Shown here: positions 35,679-43,879 of the stretch, piece by piece
How the letters are laid out: each line of letters begins with the position of its first letter
How positions within the stretch are numbered: position 1 is the first letter of the stretch
Assembly: GCF_001969445.1 (NCBI RefSeq)
Contig: NZ_CP017297.1
Location: forward strand, 3,224,001 to 3,288,000
Direction: 5' to 3'
DNA length: 64,000 bases
Origin: Brachybacterium sp. P6-10-X1
GTDB taxonomy: Bacteria; Actinomycetota; Actinomycetes; Actinomycetales; Dermabacteraceae
Program-made: the position numbers and the translations under genes
The notes under the pieces: model-generated
Seen by the model: only the letters and a program-made list of their open reading frames with translations
The model's database searches: none
What the model was told of the DNA's origin: nothing

Positions 35679-36284
35679 TCAGCCCTTCTCGGCAGCGGTG
35701 ACGATGGCGAGCAGGGGGACCACGCGCGATGCGGCGAGGGCCCAGCTGCCGCGGCGCGGAGAGGTCACCCAGCCGCCGCCCTGCAGTGCGGAGAGGTGGT
35801 GGTAGGCGACGCCGGTCGAGCCCAGCTCGAGCTCGTCGACGAGCTGGGCGACGGCGTGCTCCCCGTCGAGCAGGCGGCGCAGCATCGCCAGGCGCAGCGG
35901 GTGCCCGAGCGCCGCGACCGATTCGGCATGCTCAGCCCAGTCCACGGCCAGCAGGTGCTCGGTGGGGCGGCCCCACTGGTACTCGAGATGCCCCGCACCG
36001 ACGTCGACCGCCCCGGCGAAGACCACCGCGCCGGGGGCGGGGGCGTGTTCCTTCAGAGAGGTCAGCGCCCAGAACGGGTCCTCCGCCTCGGCCGCAGGCG
36101 CTTGCCCGGCGGAGGCGGGCGGCGTGGCAGGCGTGCCGGACGTCGCGGTCGGGGCGGAGACGTCGGAGGCGGCGTCCATGGTGCGTCCCCTGTCGGAGCC
36201 CGCCTCCATCGCGGCGACACGCGCCTCGAGCGCGCTGACCCGAGCGAGCAGCTCGGCGGCGGAGGAGTCCTGAGGCGTCGTCAC
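35679..36284 (-). CDS. ArsR-type winged-helix regulator
   Basis: A 201-residue protein. A short coiled coil (AELLARVSALEARVAAMEA) starts it, followed by a low-complexity Ala/Pro/Thr stretch. The C-terminal ~85 residues are a winged helix: AALGHPLRLAMLRRLLDGEHAV, LGSTGVAYHHLSALQGGGWV and SPRRGSWAL. The segment before (FAGAVDVGAGHLEYQWGRP) may bind a ligand. No Cys metal site is visible. GTG at 36284 is chosen because conserved sequence begins there and the palindrome lies just upstream. It likely represses its own operon. Confidence 0.78.
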   Translation of the reverse strand: MTTPQDSSAAELLARVSALEARVAAMEAGSDRGRTMDAASDVSAPTATSGTPATPPASAGQAPAAEAEDPFWALTSLKEHAPAPGAVVFAGAVDVGAGHLEYQWGRPTEHLLAVDWAEHAESVAALGHPLRLAMLRRLLDGEHAVAQLVDELELGSTGVAYHHLSALQGGGWVTSPRRGSWALAASRVVPLLAIVTAAEKG

Positions 36285-36292
36285 GGAATCAA

Positions 36293-36315
36293 TATATCCG
36301 GAAGTCCGGAATAAT
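36293..36315. promoter_or_regulatory. palindrome, likely operator of the ArsR-type gene
   Basis: TATCCGGA-AG-TCCGGAATA is an inverted repeat with one inserted base, in A/T-rich DNA 9-31 bp before the GTG start. Autoregulation is inferred. Confidence 0.55.
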
Positions 36316-36459
36316 GGAACAGTTGCGCGTCGACGCTTCTGGACCACTCGCCGGATCACCGCCGGCATGCGGCACGATGGGGATGGTTCTGCCGAGCGGT
36401 CGGGCCGCGTCTGCCTGTGCCGCCCGGCCCCGTCATCTCTCGAGCATCCAGGAGCGACC

Positions 36460-36744
36460 GTGGCCCTCTTCGCCGTCCAGTACACCTACACCGACGATGC
36501 CGACCGGGTCGCGATCTACCGCCCGGAGCATCGTGAGCACCTCGATGAGCTGCACCGCGAGGGGACTCTGCTGCTGTCCGGTCCGCTCGGCGGCGGCCCC
36601 GGCGGCCTGCTGATCGTGACGGCCGAGTCCGAGGAGGACGCCCTGGCCAAGCTCGACGGCGACCCCTTCAAGCGCGAAGGCGTCATCATCGACCGCGTGG
36701 CGCGGGAGTGGACCGTCGTGATCGGTGAGGTCCCCGGCGCGTGA
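36460..36744 (+). CDS. YciI-like (YCII-related) domain protein
   Basis: A 94-residue dimeric ferredoxin-like fold protein. Motifs are VQYTYTDDADRVAIYRPEHREHL, TLLLSGPLGG and a final DPFKREGVI, the D-P-F element typical of YciI proteins. The His in RPEHREHL is the presumed active-site residue. AGGAG precedes the GTG at 36460. Role in the cell is unknown for most members. Confidence 0.82.
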   Translation: MALFAVQYTYTDDADRVAIYRPEHREHLDELHREGTLLLSGPLGGGPGGLLIVTAESEEDALAKLDGDPFKREGVIIDRVAREWTVVIGEVPGA

Positions 36745-36790
36745 GGTCCGTGGCCTGAGCCCCGGGGCCGGTGGCCAGGTGGCCCGGAGC

Positions 36791-37294
36791 TCAGCCGTCG
36801 CCGGCGGCGCGTCGGCGCCCGGCCTCCTGCATCTCCAGCATCTGGGCGACGGTCGCCGCGGCCGTCACCTGGTCGCCGACGATCACCAGCGGCACGGCCG
36901 CCGCGCCGCCGTGCTCGGTGAGCAGTTGCTGGGCCCGTGGGTCCTGGTACACGTTCACCCAGACCACGTCGTCGCGCTCGCCGCGGATCGCGGTCTGCAG
37001 CCGCGCGGAGAGCGGATTGCCCGGTGCCCACAGGATGATCGCCACGTCATCGGCGCGCCGCGCGAGGGCGGTCTCGAGCGGGACGTGCGGTCCGCTGCGC
37101 AGCGGGCTGGTCCAGTAGGCCATGAACAGCGAGAACACGGCTACGGCGATCGCGGCGATCAGCTGATCGGCGAGCACCAGCAGCACCGTGGCGAGCACGC
37201 CGCCGAGCAGCAGCAGGACCGAGCGCGTCCACGCCCGCAAGGGCACCCCGCCGCGACGCGCGCCGGGCGATCCGGGGGTGTCAGGGCTGGTCAT
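36791..37294 (-). CDS. membrane-anchored glutaredoxin-like protein lacking Cys
   Basis: A 167-residue protein. Two helices (RSVLLLLGGVLATVLLVLAD and LIAAIAVAVFSLFMAYW) lie in the first 65 residues. The rest resembles the glutaredoxin/mycoredoxin fold: VAIILWAPGNPLSARLQTAI, VVWVNVYQDPRAQQLLTEH and AAAVPLVIVGDQVTA with the cis-Pro. Where redox-active members have CxxC after the first strand, this one has GNPL, so disulfide chemistry is unlikely. It starts 6 nt after a TATCCT box. Confidence 0.68.
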   Translation of the reverse strand: MTSPDTPGSPGARRGGVPLRAWTRSVLLLLGGVLATVLLVLADQLIAAIAVAVFSLFMAYWTSPLRSGPHVPLETALARRADDVAIILWAPGNPLSARLQTAIRGERDDVVWVNVYQDPRAQQLLTEHGGAAAVPLVIVGDQVTAAATVAQMLEMQEAGRRRAAGDG

Positions 37295-37300
37295 GATGTC

Positions 37301-37306
37301 AGGATA
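37301..37306 (-). promoter_or_regulatory. -10 hexamer of glutaredoxin-like gene
   Basis: TATCCT on the minus strand, 6 nt before the ATG at 37294. Confidence 0.55.
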
Positions 37307-37326
37307 CGAGGGTCGACTGAGCGCTC

Positions 37327-38241
37327 TCAGATCATCGCGGCGGTGGTGAGGCGGGTGTTCGTCTCGGCCACCAGGGCGTCGCGCAGGGCGGCGACCGCCG
37401 GGATCGACTGGGCACCGCGCCGGTTGAGCAGCCCGATCATGCGGTTGTCGAGGTCCGGCAGCTCGCGGACCACCACATCAGCGAGTGGCGCGGCCTCGAG
37501 CGTCGTCTCCGGCATCAGGGCGACGCCGCCGCCGTGCAGGATCAGCCGCTGGACCACGATCGAGTCGTCGGTCGAGTGGCGCACCTTCGGCACGAAGCCC
37601 GCCCGACGGGCACTGCTGAGCAGGTTCGCCCGGCAGCGCTCGCAGCCTGCGATCCATGATTCCTCCGCGAGGTCGCCGAGGGTCAGGGACGGATCATCGG
37701 CCCGCGGATGATCGCGCGGCAGCACCGCCATCACCCGGTCCTCCATCAGCGGCGTCCACTCCAGGGTGCCTTCGTCGCCGATGTCGCTGCAGGGGTAGCG
37801 GAACACCAGAGCGAGATCGAGGTCCCCCTCGCGCACCGCCGGGACCGCGTCCGGCGGCTCGAGCTCGTCGAAGGTGACCTCGAGGTCGGGAGCGGTATCG
37901 CTCAGCCGCGCGAGCACCGGCGGCAGCAGCACCGCGGCGGCCGAGGGGAACGTCCCGAACTTCACGGTGCCGCGGCGCAGCGCCGTGAGATCCGCCAGCT
38001 CCTCCTCGGCGGCGTGCATCTGGGCCGCGATCGCCTCGGCATGTGCGGCCAGCCGACCGCCGGCCTCGGTGGGGGTGATCCCGGAGGAGGAGCGCAGCAG
38101 CAGCTGGGTGCCGACCTCCTTCTCCAGGGCGGCGAGGTGCTGGGACACCGCGGGCTGGGTCCATCCCAGCTCGCGGGCGCCGGCACCGATCGAGCCGTTG
38201 CGCACCACGGTGCGGAAGATGAGAAGTCGACGAGGATCCAT
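37327..38241 (-). CDS. LysR family transcriptional regulator
   Basis: A 304-residue regulator. The winged helix spans residues 1-60: RLLIFRTVVRNGSIGAGARELGWTQPAVSQHLAALEKEVG. A periplasmic-binding-like effector domain follows, with the opening TVKFGTFPSAAAVLLPPVL. Cys residues at CERCRANLL are a possible sensing feature. It lies 70 bp downstream of the importer-monooxygenase operon on the same strand and is the obvious candidate to control it. ATG at 38241 is preferred over 38250 because TAGAAT overlaps the latter and sits 7 nt before the former. Confidence 0.88.
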   Translation of the reverse strand: MDPRRLLIFRTVVRNGSIGAGARELGWTQPAVSQHLAALEKEVGTQLLLRSSSGITPTEAGGRLAAHAEAIAAQMHAAEEELADLTALRRGTVKFGTFPSAAAVLLPPVLARLSDTAPDLEVTFDELEPPDAVPAVREGDLDLALVFRYPCSDIGDEGTLEWTPLMEDRVMAVLPRDHPRADDPSLTLGDLAEESWIAGCERCRANLLSSARRAGFVPKVRHSTDDSIVVQRLILHGGGVALMPETTLEAAPLADVVVRELPDLDNRMIGLLNRRGAQSIPAVAALRDALVAETNTRLTTAAMI

Positions 38242-38248
38242 GCGGTCC

Positions 38249-38254
38249 ATTCTA
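38249..38254 (-). promoter_or_regulatory. -10 hexamer of LysR gene
   Basis: TAGAAT on the minus strand, 7 nt before the ATG at 38241; it decides between the two candidate starts. Confidence 0.55.
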
Positions 38255-38311
38255 GACGCCAGTGGCAAGCCCTGCTTATGGGTTAGCGCACCGTGCTCAG
38301 TGGCCTCGCGC

Positions 38312-39688
38312 TCAGGCCGGATCCAGCCCCAGGTTCTCCCGCAGGGTCGAGCCCGCGTAGTCGGCGGGGTAGACGCCGCGTTCCTGCAGGCGGGGGACCA
38401 GGTGGTCGACGATGTCGTCGAGCCCCGAGGGGATCAGCCACGGGGTGATGTTCAGCCCGTCGATCGCTCCCAGCCGCGCGAACTCCACGAGGCGGTCGGC
38501 GACCGTGTCGTAGCTGCCGGTGAAGGTGCCCCGGCGCGCCCCCGCCTTGACCCGGGCGAACTCCAGGATGGACTGTCCCTTCTCGGCGGCCTCCTCCCGC
38601 CAGGCGCGGGTGAGCTCCTCGGCGTCGGCGAACTGGAACCCGGCCCCGCGGGTCACCCCGGATTCGGAGACCTCCGGGGCCACGTCCGGCAGCGGCCCGT
38701 GGGGATCGAAGCCGGAGAGGTCCCGGCCCCAGTACTGCTCGAGCAGGGCGATCGCCTGTTCGGGGCCGACCTGCAGGTCCCGCACCCAGCGCACCTTCTC
38801 CTCGGCCTCCGCCTCGGTGGGGGCGAGGATGATCTCGGCGCCCGGCAGGATCTTCACGTCGGCCGGATCGCGGCCCGCGGCGAGGACGCGCTCGGTCACG
38901 CTGCGACGGAACTCGACCGCCGCTGCGAGGGTGCCGTGCGGGGAGAAGATGACGTCGGCCGTGCGGGCGGCGAAGTCCTGCCCGGCGGGGGAGGCCCCGG
39001 CCTGGAACAGCACCGGCCGGCCCTGCGCCGAGCAGGGCAGATCGCCCTGGGCCCGCACCGAGTAGTGGGCGCCGTCGTGGTCGATTCTCTCGCCGCGCCA
39101 GTACTGCTCGGCCACGCGCACGAAGGCCTCGGCGTGGACGTACCGGTCGGCGTGGTCGAGGTAGCCGCCGCGGCGGAAGTTCTCCCCGGTCCAGGCGTTG
39201 TCGGTGGTCACGATGTTCCAGCCGGCGCGGCCCGCGGAGAGCAGGTCCAGGGTCTGCAGGCGGCGGGCGAGATCCACCGGGTCGTTGTAGGTGGTGTTCT
39301 GCGTGGCCACCAGCCCGATGGTCGAGGTGACCGCGGCCAGCGCCGCGAGCAGGCTCTGGGCATCGGGGCGTCCGGCCACGTCGAGCTCGAAGGGCACCCC
39401 GCGGTGCTCGCGCAGCCGCAGACCCTCACCCAGGAAGAAGGCCGCGAACTTCCCGCGCTCGGCGGTGCGGACCAGCGAGTCGAAGGACTCCCAGGCCACC
39501 TGATCGCCGCTGTCGGGCAGGCGCCAGATGGTCGAGGAGTTCACGCCCTGGAAGAAGGCGCCGAAGGCGAGCTGCCCGGTGGGGGTGTGGTCGGGGTGGA
39601 TCGGGTGTGCGGCGGGCCCGGTCACCAGCGCGGCCGCCTCGGCGGAGAGCGCGGCGTCGGGGAGGGCGACGGTCGAGGTGGTGCTCAT
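38312..39688 (-). CDS. FMN-dependent monooxygenase, NtaA/SnaA/DmoA type
   Basis: A 458-residue luciferase-like TIM-barrel enzyme. Family blocks: LAFGAFFQGVNSSTIWRLP, FDSLVRTAERGKFAAFFLGEG, VATQNTTYNDPVDLARRLQTLDLLSAGRAGWNIVTT, GENFRRGGYLDHADRY and VLFQAGASPAGQDFAARTADVIF. Such enzymes use FMNH2 and O2 to oxidise chelators, sulfides or sulfur heterocycles. It is last of a five-gene overlapping operon with an ABC importer, implying that the imported compound is its substrate. Confidence 0.92.
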   Translation of the reverse strand: MSTTSTVALPDAALSAEAAALVTGPAAHPIHPDHTPTGQLAFGAFFQGVNSSTIWRLPDSGDQVAWESFDSLVRTAERGKFAAFFLGEGLRLREHRGVPFELDVAGRPDAQSLLAALAAVTSTIGLVATQNTTYNDPVDLARRLQTLDLLSAGRAGWNIVTTDNAWTGENFRRGGYLDHADRYVHAEAFVRVAEQYWRGERIDHDGAHYSVRAQGDLPCSAQGRPVLFQAGASPAGQDFAARTADVIFSPHGTLAAAVEFRRSVTERVLAAGRDPADVKILPGAEIILAPTEAEAEEKVRWVRDLQVGPEQAIALLEQYWGRDLSGFDPHGPLPDVAPEVSESGVTRGAGFQFADAEELTRAWREEAAEKGQSILEFARVKAGARRGTFTGSYDTVADRLVEFARLGAIDGLNITPWLIPSGLDDIVDHLVPRLQERGVYPADYAGSTLRENLGLDPA

Positions 39689-40644
39689 GCGGGGTCCTTG
39701 CTGCTCTGGCGCGCGCGATCGGAGCGGCGCGCCGGGTCGAGGTCGAAGAGGGCGGGCTTCAGGCCGAGCTGCTCGCGCAGGCTCGTCCCGGGCTGCGGGG
39801 CGCGGGCGATCAGGCCCTGGGCGCGCAGGCCGGCGGCGAGCTCGGTGACCGTGCCCAGCGGGTCGGTCTCGAGATCCAGTCCCACCAGCCGCACGAGGCG
39901 CACGGCCCGGCCCGCGCCGACGACGCCCGCCTCACCGGTGGCCTCGCAGATCCGTGCGGCGAGCTGTTCGGGGCGCGCGCCGCCGGAGATGTCGAGGTCC
40001 AGGGCGCGCCCGTCGGTCAGTTCGGTCGCGGCGCGCTCGCCGGCCGCTGCCCGGTCGGTGTCCGCCACCAGCACCGGGAGCAGGCCCTGCGGGGAGCGCG
40101 GGGTGATCGCCGGTCCCCGCACCGCGAAGGTCTCGCCGGAGAAGTCGGCGTACTGCAGGCGGGCGGCGTCGACGTACACGCCGCGCTCGACGTCGCGCAC
40201 CACCGCATCGGGCGCCCAGGAGTCCCAGAGCAGGCGGGAGGCCTCGAGCACGTCGGCCGCCTCGCGGGACGTGGCGTCGAGCCCCAGCACGGAGCGCCCG
40301 ACGGCCGCCGCCACGGCGGGGTCGGTCTCGGCCGTCAGCAGCCACCCGGCGCGGCCGTGGGAGAGGTGGTCGAGGCTCATCAGCTGCGTGGCCAGGTGGA
40401 ACGGTTCGACGTAGACGGCGTCGGTGCGGGGCAGCAGAGCGATGTCGTCGGTCACCGGCGCCAGGTGGGAGGCGACGTGGATCGGGTGCAGCCCGCCGTC
40501 GCTGAGGGTCAGGGCGCCGATGCCGGCGGCTTCGAGCCCCTGGGCGAGATCGGCGAGGCCGGCCAGCAGGGCGGGGTCAGTGACCAGGTCGACCGCGAGC
40601 ACCGGCGGGGTCGACGCGGCGGAGTGGGATGTCGTGGTGCTCAC
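39685..40644 (-). CDS. LLM class flavin-dependent oxidoreductase (divergent)
   Basis: A 319-residue member of the luciferase-like family, shorter than its neighbour. Recognisable blocks are LADLAQGLEAAGIGALTLSDGG, TQLMSLDHLSHGRAGWLLTAE and PRSPQGLLPVLVADTD. The ends EQLGLKPALF here and ENLGLDPA in the neighbouring enzyme are alike, indicating paralogy. It overlaps both flanking genes by 4 bp (ATGA). It may be a second monooxygenase or a non-catalytic partner; the flavin-binding region is less well kept. Confidence 0.82.
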   Translation of the reverse strand: MSTTTSHSAASTPPVLAVDLVTDPALLAGLADLAQGLEAAGIGALTLSDGGLHPIHVASHLAPVTDDIALLPRTDAVYVEPFHLATQLMSLDHLSHGRAGWLLTAETDPAVAAAVGRSVLGLDATSREAADVLEASRLLWDSWAPDAVVRDVERGVYVDAARLQYADFSGETFAVRGPAITPRSPQGLLPVLVADTDRAAAGERAATELTDGRALDLDISGGARPEQLAARICEATGEAGVVGAGRAVRLVRLVGLDLETDPLGTVTELAAGLRAQGLIARAPQPGTSLREQLGLKPALFDLDPARRSDRARQSSKDPA

Positions 40645-41624
40645 GGATTCTCCTGGGTGTGGGCGCGGGATGCGGGGAGGGCTTCCTCGGTCAGGTTCCA
40701 GCGCTCGAGGACCTGGCCGTAGACGCCGTTGTCGATCAGGGCGTTCAGCGCCGCGGCGTAGGGGCCGACGAGGCCGCTGCCGGCGGGGAAGGTGGCGGCG
40801 ACCAGCGTCTCGTCGGGCCAGCCGGCGTTGATCTTGCCCTGCACCTCGACGTCGTCTCGGCGTGCGGTGATGAACGACAGCGAGGGGAAGGGGGAGAGGT
40901 AGCCGTCCACCCGACCGGCCCCGAGAGCCAGCAGCGTGTCGGCGTTGGTGGAGTAGTTCTTCAGCTGGGCCGGCTCCTTGCCGGCGGCCTCCAGCTCGGC
41001 GTTCCAGTCGATGAGGATCTGTTCCTGATTGGTCGCGTTGCCGACGGCGATGATCCGGCCGCTGAGCGAGTCGGCGTCCTCCAGGTAGAAGTCGGCGTCC
41101 GCCTGCGCCAGGAACGCCATGTACGCGGCGCGATAGGAGGCGAAGTCGAACTTCTTCAGGCGCTGAGCGTTGATGCCGATATTGGCGTGGACCACGTCGA
41201 AGTCCCCGGCTTCGAGCTTCATCGGCCAGTTCTCCCAGGTGGTCAGCTTGAGCTGGAACTCGAGGCCGAGGGTGTCGGCCACGATCCGGGCGATGTCGAT
41301 CTCGGAGCCGATGTAGGTCTCGTTGTCGTCCGCCAGGAACGACAGCGGCGCTGAACTGGTGCCGTTGATGCCCACCCGCAGCACACCGGACTCGGCGATC
41401 TCGGCCGGCAGCAGGGCGGCGACCTCCTCGTTCTTCTCCGCGCGGATGAGCTCCTGATCGCCGGAGGTGTCCAGGGCGGGACCGTCATCGCCCCCGCCGT
41501 CGGAGGCCCCGGATCCGTCCGCGGAGGCCGCGGGGACCGGGTCGGAGCAGGCGGCGAGCAGGGAGGCGGGCAGCAGCAGGCCGGAGGCCGTCAGGGTGCG
41601 GCGGGACAGGAGGCGTGAGGTCAT
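40641..41624 (-). CDS. ABC importer substrate-binding lipoprotein, family 3
   Basis: A 327-residue polar-amino-acid type binding protein. The N-terminus has twin Arg (LLSRRTLTASG) and a lipobox LLAAC with the lipidated Cys at residue 26, so Tat export followed by lipidation is likely. SGVLRVGINGTSSAPLSFL begins the binding fold. YIGSEIDIARIVADTLG and FDVVHANIGINAQRLKKFDF follow. The consensus Arg for amino acid carboxylates falls at AQRLKKFDF. It feeds the permease and ATPase encoded upstream; likely ligand is an amino acid or organosulfur compound. Confidence 0.9.
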   Translation of the reverse strand: MTSRLLSRRTLTASGLLLPASLLAACSDPVPAASADGSGASDGGGDDGPALDTSGDQELIRAEKNEEVAALLPAEIAESGVLRVGINGTSSAPLSFLADDNETYIGSEIDIARIVADTLGLEFQLKLTTWENWPMKLEAGDFDVVHANIGINAQRLKKFDFASYRAAYMAFLAQADADFYLEDADSLSGRIIAVGNATNQEQILIDWNAELEAAGKEPAQLKNYSTNADTLLALGAGRVDGYLSPFPSLSFITARRDDVEVQGKINAGWPDETLVAATFPAGSGLVGPYAAALNALIDNGVYGQVLERWNLTEEALPASRAHTQENP

Positions 41625-42697
41625 CGGAGCTCTTCGTTCAGAGGGTGGATGGGGGTGATGTCGCGGGGGTGCGGGGCGCGGGTCGGCGATGGGCCGGGGG
41701 CGCGGCCTCCGGTCTCGGGCGGGCTCTCGGGAGCATCGGCCGGGGTGTCGTCGGCCGACGGGACCGAGCCGGGTCGCACGCGCTGGAGGAAGGCGCGGGT
41801 GCGCTCGTGGGCGGGATGGTCGATGACCTGCGCGGGCGGTCCCTGTTCGACGACCACGCCGTGGTCCATGAACACGACCGTGTCGGCGACGTCGCGGGCG
41901 AAGGAGACCTCGTGGGTGACGATCACCAGCGTCGTGCCGGCTCGGGCGAGCGCACGGATCACCGCGAGCACCTCCTCGACCAGCTCGGGGTCCAGGGCGC
42001 TGGTGGGCTCGTCGAACAACAGCACCTTCGGGTCCAGCGCCAGCGCCCGGGCGATCGCCACCCGCTGCTGCTGGCCGCCGGAGAGCTGGCGGGGATAGGC
42101 CTCCGCCTTCTCCGTCAGCCCCACCAGCTCCAGCAGCTCGCGGCCGCGGGCCTCGGCCCGGTGGCGGGGCGTGCCCAGCGCGCGGCGCGGGGCCTCGGCG
42201 ACGTTCTGCAGCGCCGTCATGTGCCCGAACAGGTTGAAGGCCTGGAACACCATGCCGATCGTGGTGCGCTGATGCAGCACCTCGCGCTCGGGCAGCTCGT
42301 GCAGCAGGTCCCCGTCGCGGCGGTACCCGATCACCTCGCCGTCCACGCTGATCAGCCCTCGGCCGACGGGTTCGAGATGGTTGATCGTGCGCAGCAGCGT
42401 CGACTTCCCGGATCCGGAGGGACCCAGGATCGCGGTGACCGAGCCGGGGCGGAGGGTCAGGTCGATCCCGCGCAGCACCTCGAGATCGCCGAACGACTTG
42501 TGCACGTCGCGGATCTCGACGAGCCCGCCGCGAGGTGGCTGCGTGTGCGTCGCCGGTCCGAGGTTCTCCGAGGGCCCGGCAGCGCTCGGCCCACCGGGCA
42601 CATCGGGGGTCCCGGCGGCCGTGGGCCCGCTGCGTCTCGCGGGCGCCGCGGGATCGCCACGACCGGCGGTGCGACGCAGGGTGTCCAGGAGAGTCAT
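41621..42697 (-). CDS. ABC importer ATPase, polar amino acid type
   Basis: A 358-residue ATPase. Walker A is GPSGSGKST near residue 93, the Q-loop VFQAFNLFGHMTALQNV, the signature LSGGQQQRVAIARALA near 207, Walker B VLLFDEPTSALDPELV, and the H-loop VTHE. These are typical of GlnQ/HisP-class importers. A ~60-residue Pro/Ala/Gly-rich N-terminal extension and a ~45-residue Pro-rich tail flank the core. ATGA overlaps on both sides. Confidence 0.92.
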   Translation of the reverse strand: MTLLDTLRRTAGRGDPAAPARRSGPTAAGTPDVPGGPSAAGPSENLGPATHTQPPRGGLVEIRDVHKSFGDLEVLRGIDLTLRPGSVTAILGPSGSGKSTLLRTINHLEPVGRGLISVDGEVIGYRRDGDLLHELPEREVLHQRTTIGMVFQAFNLFGHMTALQNVAEAPRRALGTPRHRAEARGRELLELVGLTEKAEAYPRQLSGGQQQRVAIARALALDPKVLLFDEPTSALDPELVEEVLAVIRALARAGTTLVIVTHEVSFARDVADTVVFMDHGVVVEQGPPAQVIDHPAHERTRAFLQRVRPGSVPSADDTPADAPESPPETGGRAPGPSPTRAPHPRDITPIHPLNEELR

Positions 42698-43731
42698 GCG
42701 AGAGCTCCCTTCGGGGCGGAGCGGTGACGGGTCAGGCGGGTGCGCAGGCTCTGCAGCGGCGTCGGCGGCAGCGTGCGCACGGCGCCCTTGGCGTAGTGGC
42801 GCTCGATGTAGTACTGCCCGATCGAGAGCAGTGAGGTGATCACGACGTACCAGACGGTCGCGACCAGCAGCATCGGCAGCACCTGCTGGGTGCGGCCGTA
42901 GATCAGCTGGACGGTGAAGAACAGTTCGGCGTGCGCGAGGACGTACACGATCGAGGTGCCCTTGACCAGGCCGATGATCTCGTTGAACGCGGTGGGCAGG
43001 ATCGCTCGCATCGCCTGCGGCATCACGATGCGCAGGGAGCGGTCGCGGGCCGGAATGCCCAGGGCGCTGGCAGCCTCCAGCTGCCCCTGGTCCACCGACA
43101 GGATCCCGCCGCGGATCAGCTCCGCCGCGTAGGCCGCCTGGTGCAGTCCCAGGCCCAGGATCGCCGCCAGCATCGGGGTCATCAGGGTGCTGGTGCGGGC
43201 GTCGAGCAGGGTCACGTCCGTCAGGGGGATGCCGAGCGTGACGCGCTCGTAGAGGTAGCCGAGGTTGTACCACAGCAGCAGCTGCACCAGCAGCGGAGTC
43301 GACCGGAAGATCCAGGAGAACGTCCAGCTCACCCCGGAGATCAGTCCGGACGGGGACAGGCGCATGAGGGCGAGGACGAGGCCCAGGGAGAAGCCGAGCA
43401 CGCCCGAGAGCGCCGTGAGCTTCAGCGTCTCCAGCAGACCGCGCAGGATCGACTCGGCGAGGAACCACCGGGCCACCACGCCCCACTCCCAGCGCGGGTT
43501 GGTCACGAAGGAGTAGGCGACCGCGGCGACCAGCAGGCCGACGACGACGGCGAGCACGACACGACCGGGGTGCCGGGCCGGCACCACTCGCAGCTGGGAG
43601 AGGTCCTCCCGCTCGACCCTCGCGGGAGGGCAGGGCATCGCGGTGGCTCCCGTCGCCGGGGCGTGCTCGGCGGCCGGAGCGGCCGGGGACGCGTGGCGTG
43701 CGGTCTCGGCGGAGACGGCAGAGGGGGTCAT
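42694..43731 (-). CDS. ABC importer permease, polar amino acid type (HisM)
   Basis: A 345-residue permease, first gene of the operon. About five helices follow a ~60-residue Ala/Pro-rich cytosolic head. The His/Glu/Gln permease signature is clear: LLETLKLTALSGVLGFSLG, FRSTPLLVQLLLWYN, and the EAA loop GQLEAASALGIPARDRSLRIVMPQAMRAILP. A long insert lies between TM3 and the EAA loop. Only one permease gene is present, so it would act as a homodimer. ATG at 43731 begins the head; further upstream open frame crosses into the divergent gene. Confidence 0.9.
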   Translation of the reverse strand: MTPSAVSAETARHASPAAPAAEHAPATGATAMPCPPARVEREDLSQLRVVPARHPGRVVLAVVVGLLVAAVAYSFVTNPRWEWGVVARWFLAESILRGLLETLKLTALSGVLGFSLGLVLALMRLSPSGLISGVSWTFSWIFRSTPLLVQLLLWYNLGYLYERVTLGIPLTDVTLLDARTSTLMTPMLAAILGLGLHQAAYAAELIRGGILSVDQGQLEAASALGIPARDRSLRIVMPQAMRAILPTAFNEIIGLVKGTSIVYVLAHAELFFTVQLIYGRTQQVLPMLLVATVWYVVITSLLSIGQYYIERHYAKGAVRTLPPTPLQSLRTRLTRHRSAPKGALA

Positions 43732-43792
43732 GGGCGATGCCTTCCGTGACGGTGCATGAACGCGTGGGCGGTCATGGCTTGCACTGCCCGAC

Positions 43793-43820
43793 GGTATAAG
43801 CGAACCTAATGTCGATGCAA
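43793..43820 (-). promoter_or_regulatory. candidate promoter of the importer-monooxygenase operon
   Basis: On the minus strand TTGCAT (43820-43815) and TATACC (43798-43793) are 16 nt apart, about 60 bp before the permease start. The LysR operator would be expected nearby; no single site stands out. Confidence 0.5.
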
Positions 43821-43879
43821 GGTGACTGCTATGAGTGGACACAGTGCGACATAGAACCTCGTCAGAAGGGATCCGCCGG

